64,000 bases of DNA from an uncultured Muribaculaceae bacterium (GTDB taxonomy: Bacteria > Bacteroidota > Bacteroidia > Bacteroidales > Muribaculaceae): NCBI GenBank assembly GCA_910587425.1, contig CAJUKU010000002.1, forward strand, positions 62,001-126,000. Direction: 5' to 3'. The position numbers and the translations under genes were made by a program. Each line of letters starts with the position of its first letter. The first letter of the stretch is position 1. Below are positions 45,167-52,647 of this stretch, piece after piece. The notes under the pieces are model-generated. The model saw nothing but the letters and a program-made list of their open reading frames with translations. It did no database searches and had not been told where the DNA came from.

Positions 45167-45215
45167 AAAAAAGCGGGGAGGCTGCCGGCACCGTTGTCAG
45201 GACCGTGCCTCCCCG
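45167..45215 (-). terminator. Rho-independent terminator of frc
   Basis: Arms GCGGGGAGGC (45173-45182) and GCCTCCCCGC (45206-45215) pair perfectly, with six T next on the minus strand (45172-45167). Strong, so oxc probably has its own promoter or depends on partial read-through. Confidence 0.88.
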
Positions 45216-45242
45216 CCTGTATTTCTGTTCAGCTGTCAGAGA

Positions 45243-46547
45243 TTATTTTGCCGGAGCCTCAGGCTTGGGCATGGGTGCGGTAGTGCCGTTCTTGGCAAAC
45301 TCCGCGATCTGGTCGGCTGTGTATCCGAGTGCCGAAAGCACCTCGTCGGTGTTGCCGCCGAGTGTCGGGCACGGACCGTAGGTAGGCTGGTAGTTGGAGA
45401 TGGTGAACGGACATCCTACAGTCACGAACTCACCGATATTGCCACCCTGGTTGATGCGCACGAGGGTATTGCCGTCGTAAAGGCTCTCATCGCTCATTAT
45501 CTCCTTGGTGTTGAGCACAGGTGCGCAAGGCACGCCGTAAGGAGCAAGAGCGGTCACCACATCATATTTGGAGCGCTGGAGCGACCACTTGGTGATACGG
45601 TCGATGATCTCCTGTTTGTGACGGTCGCGGGCATCGGCGGTGTTGAAGTCGGGATTGGTAAGCCAGTCCTCGAAACCGAATGCCTGACAAGCCTTCTCGA
45701 AGTCCTTGGCGCCACGCTGAAGAATGATGTATGCGTAATCGTTCGGGTCGGTCTGATAGCCTTTGCAGGGGAATGTCCAGCCGAGCACGCCTGAACCCTC
45801 AATATTACCGGCACGCGGCACGTAGTCAGGGAATTTCTCGTTAGGATACTGCGGGAACTGTGTCAGATAACCGATCTTGTCGAGTGTCAACTGGTCACGG
45901 GTCTTGATACGGCAGAGGTTAAGACATGCGTTGTGCATCGACTGATATACGAATGAACCCTCGCCGGTCTTCTCACGCTGCATCAGTGCTGCGAGCAGTC
46001 CGATAAGCAGGTGCATACCTGTATTCGAGTCACCGAGAGCCGCACCGCTCTGTGTCGGGATATTGTACTCGCCGCTGTACCATCCGGTAGTTGTTGCCGC
46101 AGCTGCGGTCACCTGAGCCACAGGTTCGTAAGCCTTCAGGTCTTTATACTTGGATGTGGGCGGGAAACCCTTGATCGTACCGTAGATACATCTCGGATTG
46201 AGCTTGTGGACCACTTCCCAACTGAAGCCGAGCTTATCCATGGCTCCGGGGTGAAGGTTCTCGACGAAGATATCCGCCTGCTCGATCAGCTTTGTAAGGA
46301 TAGCCTTGCCGTCGGGTGTGGCGGCATCAAGAGCGAGCGACTTCTTGTCGCTGTTGAGCTGCAGGAAGTAGTAGCTCGGCTCGTTCGGGTCAAACTGAAG
46401 TTCCTTACGGGTGGCGTCGCCTACGCCCGGGCGTTCGATCTTAATCACATCGGCGCCGAGCCATGCGAGCATCTGCGTACATGAGGGTCCTGACTGCACA
46501 GCGGTGAAGTCGACCACTTTAATGCCTTGAAGAGGGGCTGTATTCAT
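45243..46547 (-). CDS. frc: formyl-CoA:oxalate CoA-transferase
   Basis: A 434-residue class III CoA-transferase that moves CoA from formyl-CoA to oxalate, yielding oxalyl-CoA and formate. GIKVVDFTAVQSGPSCTQML and LGADVIKIERPGVGD open the protein. The catalytic Asp is D173 in SGAALGDSNTGMHL, matching Asp169 of the Oxalobacter enzyme. NLCRIKTRDQ and PYGVPCAPV are also family-typical. The C-terminus is a Pro/Ala/Lys tail. It is the first gene of the cassette, and an inverted repeat sits in its upstream region (46592-46607). Confidence 0.95.
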   Translation of the reverse strand: MNTAPLQGIKVVDFTAVQSGPSCTQMLAWLGADVIKIERPGVGDATRKELQFDPNEPSYYFLQLNSDKKSLALDAATPDGKAILTKLIEQADIFVENLHPGAMDKLGFSWEVVHKLNPRCIYGTIKGFPPTSKYKDLKAYEPVAQVTAAAATTTGWYSGEYNIPTQSGAALGDSNTGMHLLIGLLAALMQREKTGEGSFVYQSMHNACLNLCRIKTRDQLTLDKIGYLTQFPQYPNEKFPDYVPRAGNIEGSGVLGWTFPCKGYQTDPNDYAYIILQRGAKDFEKACQAFGFEDWLTNPDFNTADARDRHKQEIIDRITKWSLQRSKYDVVTALAPYGVPCAPVLNTKEIMSDESLYDGNTLVRINQGGNIGEFVTVGCPFTISNYQPTYGPCPTLGGNTDEVLSALGYTADQIAEFAKNGTTAPMPKPEAPAK

Positions 46548-46591
46548 AGTAATAAGTGTTTTATGTGTTTCTTAAATTTTGGTTTGTCTGT

Positions 46592-46607
46592 CGGGAACAC
46601 TTTCCCG
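46592..46607. promoter_or_regulatory. inverted repeat upstream of frc, possible operator
   Basis: CGGGAA (46592-46597) and TTCCCG (46602-46607) with a 4-bp centre, 45-60 bp before the frc ATG. Symmetry and position suit a regulator site, or a short hairpin in the leader. No regulator gene is adjacent. Confidence 0.35.
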
Positions 46608-46655
46608 GTGTGTATCTCTTAAACAACGCTACCCACCAAAAAGTTAGTTGCCCGG

Positions 46656-46697
46656 AAGAAAAAAGTGGGATCCGCCGACCGAATCAGCGGATCCCAC
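46656..46697 (-). terminator. Rho-independent terminator of the large surface protein gene
   Basis: Arms GTGGGATCCGC (46665-46675) and GCGGATCCCAC (46687-46697) pair perfectly. The minus strand continues TTTTTTCTT. It lies 21 bp past the stop. Confidence 0.9.
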
Positions 46698-46717
46698 CAT
46701 ATTGGATATGTGAGTTT

Positions 46718-49700
46718 TTACAGCTTAACTTTCACCGTGCGGCACGATGGCGTACGAACGATATAGATGCCCGGGCGTAGCCCCTCGGCACGCACCCGGC
46801 GGCCGTTCAGATCATACACCTCCGAGCCCTCGGGAGCTATGATCCTGTCGCCGTCGGCGCGGATCTCCTCGATCTTGTCTGAGCCGATCGAATCGACAGC
46901 CGTGGGTGCAACCCATACGTACACCTCGCATACATTAGCCGAAGGCTTGCCCCCCTCCACGAGTATCGCGATTACCAGGCCGCTCTCCGTGAGTTCGAAC
47001 GGGCCGGTGTAGAGCGTTCCGTTCGAGGGAGTCAGCGCCTTGTCAGGATCAGTGGTGTAATAAATGCTCCAGTCGCCCGACGGGGTCACTTCCGGCTCGA
47101 TCTTGACCTTCACGCTGCCCGCCTCCGTATTATCGAGACTGAACACCACGCGTCCGCTCACATTCACCTCCGGATCATCATCCGCAGCAAGTATCATCTT
47201 CAGGTGGCTGTGGGTGCTCGTCTCATATCCCGGCGCTGTGGCACGCATGTGGATATAGGCGTCGGAGATCACCGCGAAAGGCTGCGCGTAGACGTTCCAT
47301 TTCGCATCATCGGCAGGAGCATTCTCATCCGGAGTTATTATATACTCGATGGTCGCGCTCTCAGGGTCGATGATCGGGCATGTGAGAGTCACCGTGGTCG
47401 ACGGATAGAACTTCACCGTCGTAAGCTCAAGCATCTGCGTCTGCGAGATGATGCCTCCGGAGAAGGTGGGCACAACCAGTTTAGCGGCGCGCACCTTTTC
47501 GACCTCCGTAGGCCAGAGCTCTATTGTGCCGTCATCGCCGAGCATTGCGAAACCTGTGATATTGTAGTATGCAGCCTCGTCGGTGTCCGTATTGTCCCAG
47601 TCAAACTCAGGTTCGAGGATATTGTGGTTCACACGGATCTCCACACCCGACTCATCGCCGCGGTTGGTGATCAGTTTCCACTCGGTGTCCTGCTGCGAGA
47701 TTCCGTCCTCAGTCTCAAACTCGGTGCCGATCAGCTTCACGCCGCTTATGCGCACATAGCGGCGCGCGTTCTCGGCGGTGATCGTGGTCACTTCGTCAGG
47801 CTCAAGACGTATGTCGAGATTTGACGGTGCGGGATCGAGTATGCCACCGAACATACCGCTGTAAGCCGGAGTGATACGAGCACCGCGCACACGGTTGTTC
47901 ACGAAGTCAGCCTCCGCCACAAAATCGGCGAGATAGGCACCCTCCGGAACGGCATCCATATCGATAGCATCCTCAGTCACGTGGATCGGCAGATAGTGTC
48001 CTACCGCACCGCGTATGAATATGTATTCACCACCCTTCTTCACCACGCGGGCATCGCCGGTGAAGTGGTAAGCGACATTCGGCTCAGCCTGGTTGATGAA
48101 GTTCACAATGTAGCGGCGGTCATTGGCAAGACGGGTGAAAGTGCGCTCCACTACAGCGCTCGGCATGTGACCGGCGATAGCCGCGTATGCCTTAACCGTC
48201 ACCGACGAGCTGATCTCGAACGGCTCCGTGTACACCTTACGCCCCTGTGGATTGTTGCGCGGATCGCTGCCGTCAATGGTGTAATAGATCATGAGTTTCT
48301 CGCCGCCATCCTCGGTTATGCTTCCCGGAGCAGGAGCGAGAACAACCTTGGCGGTGGTCATGAACGTCAGAGGAGCCGAAGCGTCGCTGTCGGCGACCCC
48401 TTCTAGAGATGGAAGCGAAAGTGCCGGCACCGCACCACCGATCTTGAAATTGGTCATGGCTACGGCATAATGCTTGGTCTGACCGTCGACAGGCTTGCCG
48501 TTGAGCAGCACCACACCCTCGATATCATACACCGTACCGGCACGGTAGGAGGTAGCCCAACCGCCCGTGTACTGGAACACATCATTTATATTAAGCTCCG
48601 GAGCACCCGGGATATCGAGCACGTAGACGCCATCCTCGCGGTGCGTCACAGTCACATTCTCGATCCAGTAGCGCACCATGCGGTCAGAGTCATCGAATCC
48701 TCCGAAATCATCCTTCGTGGCATCAATATTCTTTGGCGACGACACTTCAGCAGGATCCACCTCCACGCGGTGCAGCGTGCGGGCGAAACCTGTGGCATAT
48801 CCGCGCAGGCCGTGCATCTGCGGGATGCGGTCGGCTATAAGCACGAAGTCAGTGATAATGTCGCCCTCTGTCAAAGCGCGGGCACGCGAGCCGTCGCCAC
48901 CCTTCATCTCAACAGCGGCGTTCCATCCGTTCTCATTGTAGAGCAGCAGCGAGTGTTTGCTCTCCTCACCTGCCGGGCAGTTCTCATAATCGCGCAGATA
49001 GAGATAGCGCGGAGTGATGGCGCGCACCTGCGCCTTGCCGGTGTAGCGGTAGTATTTCACCTCGCCGCCACGCGGATCCGGCGTCTCGACCTCGTCGGGA
49101 TAGAGAGCCTTGAAATCGGCTATATTGTCAAACGTGCCTGTCACGGCATGCTTCACAAAGCGTATCTTCAGCGGAGTGGTAGCCTCGCCGTTCTCCATAT
49201 ATGCCACCTGCAGATGGCATACGCCGTCGGCACCGTAATTATCGGCTGTTATCGTGAGAGCGCGCTGGCTGTTCTCCGGCCAGTTGAGGTAGGCTTCCGT
49301 ATCGGCGAAGCGGTACACGAATTGTCGCCCTTCAACACCGGTGCGGTCAATCGTCAGTTTCACCTCGTCGGAGATTACATTCACAGTAGTCCACCCTTCC
49401 GCATCAGGATCGGCGATGATCGGATTCGGAGCAAGAACCACGATCTCGGAGGTCACGCTTGTCGGGAATATGCGCAGTTCACCCTCACGCTGACCCACGA
49501 AACCCTCCACGCGGTATTTCTGACCGGCTTTGAGTCCTTTCAGCGGAGTGTCGTGCTCGGTGAATCTGCCGTAACCGACCACCTCTGTGCCATCCTCTGT
49601 AAGGAACGTTGATTCGTTGTCAGTCCACTGCATACCGCTCAACACCACATGCCGGTTGAAATCAGACTTGTCTATATCTCTGCGCGCAGGGTTGTAATCC

Positions 49701-51769
49701 GCCCAGTCCGACACCGGCACGATACCCGCCACACTGTAGGGACGGTAATCGTCGCCCGGACCTACATAAACATCGATCTGCGGCCAGCCGTCGTTGTAAC
49801 GGTACATACCGGTTATGCCTCCGGCGGGGATCTCCTGCCCTACGGCATAATGCTCACCCTCGACATCATGGAAGAATATGTTGGAGCCGTTGTTGACGAA
49901 CTTAATGGCATTCCCCTCGGGATCGCGTACGTACATAAACTTGGCGTTGTCGACAGTATTCTCCACCCCCTCTACAAGAAGCGGGCAATTGAATATCACC
50001 AGACGGTTGTTGAATATCGCGGCATCAGCCGACGAGGCGTTGAGTGCGCCGAGGTTGTCAAGGGTCACGGTAGGCAGTTTTTCCAGACGTATCGTGAACG
50101 CCGGACCGAGGATATTGTCGCTGTTCACTGCGAAAACTGACAGATATCCGCTCTCTGTAAACTTCTTCTCCGAGTACCACTTGCCGGTCTCCAGATCTTT
50201 CGTCAGGCGGAGGGTTGAAGGATTGGCAGGATCGATTGTTGTCACCTCGTCCGTAGTCGAGAATGCGAAATAGTACTGTGCGACATCCATGTTTGCCGCC
50301 GCAACATCCTTGATCTGCATATACTGCGAGAAGCGTGCCGTGCGGTTCTGATATGTTCCGTTAACCACATCAAGCTCCAGCTCCTCAACCTGCGGACGCA
50401 ACCGCCGCAGCGTGTAGGTCACAGGCTCACTCTCACGGTAGGCGATAGACCCCGGATTAGCAGTGACATTGATAATATGCAGATAACTCACATCCGGGTT
50501 GCTGCCTGTAAAAATATCCGAACCTTGGCTCGGTGCCTCATCCCAGCTCTGAGTTGAGTTATTGTAGGTACGGCTTGGCAGATACAAAGCGAGCGCATCC
50601 GGTTCTAAACCGACAAAGGCATCAGCGGAATACGCCGTGCTGCCATTCGCCACCGGACTATCATCAATGGCATAACGGAACTTCAGCGACACATGATCAC
50701 CATACGTATCACTAAGCTTAATAAGTCCATAATTATGAGTTAGATATATTGTGTTATTATCATCCACATCCCTTACCGTACTTTTATCATAGCTGTAATA
50801 ATACTGGTAGGACGAGTCCTTGACAATCAAGGCATCAGTATAGTACTGAAGCACTCGCGGAGCGGAAGGGGTAGCGATATCCATTCTTCGGCACACAATG
50901 CGGAACTCGTCACCGGGGTTACCGCTGGCATCCAGACACACCGCACGCACCTCAGTCGTATATCCCACACCTACCTTTGGCAATGTTATAGGACAGATAC
51001 CGCCAACGATGTCCTCTAAAATGCCCTCAGTTTTTGGGTCTGTCCTACCGTCAATCGTATAACGGACTTTCGAGGCTCCATCCGGAACGGCGAGCCTAAG
51101 CAACTGACCCTCCTCAAACAGATACTGAAATTCCTGTATGCCATCTTCCTCAACAAGTTTCGGGTAGCCGGCAACAACCAGGTCATCACGATATCCCATG
51201 TCAACTGTAGGAGCAGCAAGCGGTTCTACCAACTCGAACTGTATCGATAGAGTCAATTCCAAATCATACATAGTCTTGAATTCAACTCTTGTTGTTGATT
51301 TTGACAACGTATATATGTAATCTGGATATTTTGCGTCAGAGTCATCCCATTGGAAACTCCCAGCATCGGTATCACCTGATACATAGGGTCCGTTAGCGCC
51401 ACGGAACATTATACGGCTGATCGCTGAACCGGTTGTAGAGATTGAAATCGTCTGATTTGCATAGATAATCATTTTCGATGCCTCAAACCGTATACCATTA
51501 CCACCTGTGGTTTCTATGGTTATGGTCTCTCTTTTATCGGTCGGCGACATGACAAATTTTACGCCGCTACTATTTATTTTCCCGCTAATAACGACACCAT
51601 TGGAATTGTATCCTGTAAGATTCCCTTGCTGCCATTGGCTCACGTTTAAGAATTGTGCTGAAAATGCCGACTGAATGTTGGTGGATGGCGGACGAAACAG
51701 ACCTGTCAATCCATGAGCCGGCATCACCACGGCAAACACGGCAACGCACACAAGCAAAAACTTCTTCAT
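46718..51769 (-). CDS. giant modular secreted surface protein with chitobiase-C-like and OB-like repeats and a T9SS-type C-terminus
   Basis: A 1683-residue exported protein (signal peptide MKKFLLVCVAVFAVVMPAHG). At least three modules resemble the chitobiase/beta-hexosaminidase C-terminal Ig-like domain, for example YYTIDGSDPRNNPQGRKVYT, FEISSSVTVKAYAAIAGH, and DWSIYYTTDPDKALTPSNGT. Between them lie repeated beta-rich segments (YRYTGKAQVRAITPRYLYLR, YHFTGDARVVKKGGEYIFIR) that look like OB-fold or DUF5689-type domains. The last 35 residues (VYDLNGRRVRAEGLRPGIYI and on) match the type A sorting tail of type IX secretion substrates. No catalytic domain was recognised, so adhesion or glycan binding is the best guess. 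It has its own promoter and terminator. Confidence 0.85.
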   Translation of the reverse strand: MKKFLLVCVAVFAVVMPAHGLTGLFRPPSTNIQSAFSAQFLNVSQWQQGNLTGYNSNGVVISGKINSSGVKFVMSPTDKRETITIETTGGNGIRFEASKMIIYANQTISISTTGSAISRIMFRGANGPYVSGDTDAGSFQWDDSDAKYPDYIYTLSKSTTRVEFKTMYDLELTLSIQFELVEPLAAPTVDMGYRDDLVVAGYPKLVEEDGIQEFQYLFEEGQLLRLAVPDGASKVRYTIDGRTDPKTEGILEDIVGGICPITLPKVGVGYTTEVRAVCLDASGNPGDEFRIVCRRMDIATPSAPRVLQYYTDALIVKDSSYQYYYSYDKSTVRDVDDNNTIYLTHNYGLIKLSDTYGDHVSLKFRYAIDDSPVANGSTAYSADAFVGLEPDALALYLPSRTYNNSTQSWDEAPSQGSDIFTGSNPDVSYLHIINVTANPGSIAYRESEPVTYTLRRLRPQVEELELDVVNGTYQNRTARFSQYMQIKDVAAANMDVAQYYFAFSTTDEVTTIDPANPSTLRLTKDLETGKWYSEKKFTESGYLSVFAVNSDNILGPAFTIRLEKLPTVTLDNLGALNASSADAAIFNNRLVIFNCPLLVEGVENTVDNAKFMYVRDPEGNAIKFVNNGSNIFFHDVEGEHYAVGQEIPAGGITGMYRYNDGWPQIDVYVGPGDDYRPYSVAGIVPVSDWADYNPARRDIDKSDFNRHVVLSGMQWTDNESTFLTEDGTEVVGYGRFTEHDTPLKGLKAGQKYRVEGFVGQREGELRIFPTSVTSEIVVLAPNPIIADPDAEGWTTVNVISDEVKLTIDRTGVEGRQFVYRFADTEAYLNWPENSQRALTITADNYGADGVCHLQVAYMENGEATTPLKIRFVKHAVTGTFDNIADFKALYPDEVETPDPRGGEVKYYRYTGKAQVRAITPRYLYLRDYENCPAGEESKHSLLLYNENGWNAAVEMKGGDGSRARALTEGDIITDFVLIADRIPQMHGLRGYATGFARTLHRVEVDPAEVSSPKNIDATKDDFGGFDDSDRMVRYWIENVTVTHREDGVYVLDIPGAPELNINDVFQYTGGWATSYRAGTVYDIEGVVLLNGKPVDGQTKHYAVAMTNFKIGGAVPALSLPSLEGVADSDASAPLTFMTTAKVVLAPAPGSITEDGGEKLMIYYTIDGSDPRNNPQGRKVYTEPFEISSSVTVKAYAAIAGHMPSAVVERTFTRLANDRRYIVNFINQAEPNVAYHFTGDARVVKKGGEYIFIRGAVGHYLPIHVTEDAIDMDAVPEGAYLADFVAEADFVNNRVRGARITPAYSGMFGGILDPAPSNLDIRLEPDEVTTITAENARRYVRISGVKLIGTEFETEDGISQQDTEWKLITNRGDESGVEIRVNHNILEPEFDWDNTDTDEAAYYNITGFAMLGDDGTIELWPTEVEKVRAAKLVVPTFSGGIISQTQMLELTTVKFYPSTTVTLTCPIIDPESATIEYIITPDENAPADDAKWNVYAQPFAVISDAYIHMRATAPGYETSTHSHLKMILAADDDPEVNVSGRVVFSLDNTEAGSVKVKIEPEVTPSGDWSIYYTTDPDKALTPSNGTLYTGPFELTESGLVIAILVEGGKPSANVCEVYVWVAPTAVDSIGSDKIEEIRADGDRIIAPEGSEVYDLNGRRVRAEGLRPGIYIVRTPSCRTVKVKL

Positions 51770-51891
51770 AAGCAAATCAAATTAAAATCTATATACACTT
51801 TTATCTATACACACTTTATGGAAATCCCCTGCAGAAACCAGCGATTCCGCCACAGCAATCTCATGGGATTGACGGCATTATTTCCACACCG

Positions 51892-51923
51892 CAAAATTAA
51901 AAAAACTTCCCGCACAACTCAAA
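51892..51923 (-). promoter_or_regulatory. -33/-7 promoter of the giant surface protein gene
   Basis: On the minus strand TTTG (51923-51920) and TAATTTTG (51899-51892) with a 20-bp spacer. The predicted leader is about 115 nt. Confidence 0.8.
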
Positions 51924-52095
51924 TTTTTTCCTCCGATTCTCAAAAATAATCCATTCCCAGGAGCTCAACGATCGGGACACTGTGAGCCGGCATATTCTTC
52001 TGCCGATAACCACAAAATTCTCTGCCCCGTAATCTCTCTTACAACCACTCATCATGCATGCGTTATGATTCGGTAAACCTGCCGTCAGCCACGTG

Positions 52096-52134
52096 TGCCA
52101 AGTTTGGCATTATCACGGAAAAAGGCTAACTTTG
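52096..52134 (+). promoter_or_regulatory. promoter of the DsbD-alpha/dsbD run with a palindrome over the -33 element
   Basis: TTTG at 52103-52106 and TAACTTTG at 52127-52134, 20-bp spacer. The -33 TTTG is inside a palindrome, TGCCAA-GT-TTGGCA (52096-52109), a possible repressor site. The start codon follows at 52169. Confidence 0.75.
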
Positions 52135-52168
52135 CAGAAAATTTCTCAACCGCAATAACAATCTATCC

Positions 52169-52636
52169 ATGCGACGCATAATCTTTTCTTTTCTTACAAT
52201 CATAATGTTCGCTGTCACCGCCGCAGCACAGACCTCCGACGAGTCACCCTTGCGCTGGCAGGTAACCGTGAAGATGCTCACCGCCAACGAGGGCGTTGCC
52301 ACATTCAAGGCTATTCTTCAGAAAGGATGGCACCTCTACGGACTCGAAATGCCCGCAAACGGACCTAAGGCAACAACAATTGATGTCGACGCCTCGCGTG
52401 GCATCGAATGGGTGACCCCGCTCGAGGCAGCGCGCAAGCCGCTCACCGTCCACGACGCCATGTTTGATGTCGATCTCCAGTGGTGGGACGCCGACATTGC
52501 CCTCCGCCGCCGCTTCCGCGTCACCGACAAGGCTAACGCCACCGTAGCCGGAACCATATCCTACATGGGCTGCAACGACCAGACATGCCTCCCTCCGGCA
52601 ACACAGAAATTCAGCAAGAAAGTAATCATTAAGTGA
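52169..52636 (+). CDS. free-standing DsbD alpha-domain protein
   Basis: A 155-residue exported protein (signal peptide residues 1-20, ending AAA) consisting of one DsbD N-terminal alpha-type domain. LQKGWHLYGLEMPANGPKAT and the Cys pair in YMGCNDQTCLPPAT correspond to the redox-active cysteines of DsbD-alpha. It resembles the N-terminal domain of the next gene (GWHLYGTTLPDGGPRAT, GCNDGSCIPPA) closely enough to suggest tandem duplication. It may pass electrons from DsbD to periplasmic partners. Confidence 0.88.
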   Translation: MRRIIFSFLTIIMFAVTAAAQTSDESPLRWQVTVKMLTANEGVATFKAILQKGWHLYGLEMPANGPKATTIDVDASRGIEWVTPLEAARKPLTVHDAMFDVDLQWWDADIALRRRFRVTDKANATVAGTISYMGCNDQTCLPPATQKFSKKVIIK

Positions 52637-52647
52637 TCACTCCCGAT

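Larger units (their letters stand above)
51770..52168. other. 399-bp divergent intergenic region
   Basis: It holds a minus-strand promoter for the giant surface protein (51892-51923) and a plus-strand promoter for the DsbD-alpha gene (52103-52134, within the entry at 52096-52134). Between them (51924-52095) there is no convincing gene, RNA or repeat. Confidence 0.6.
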
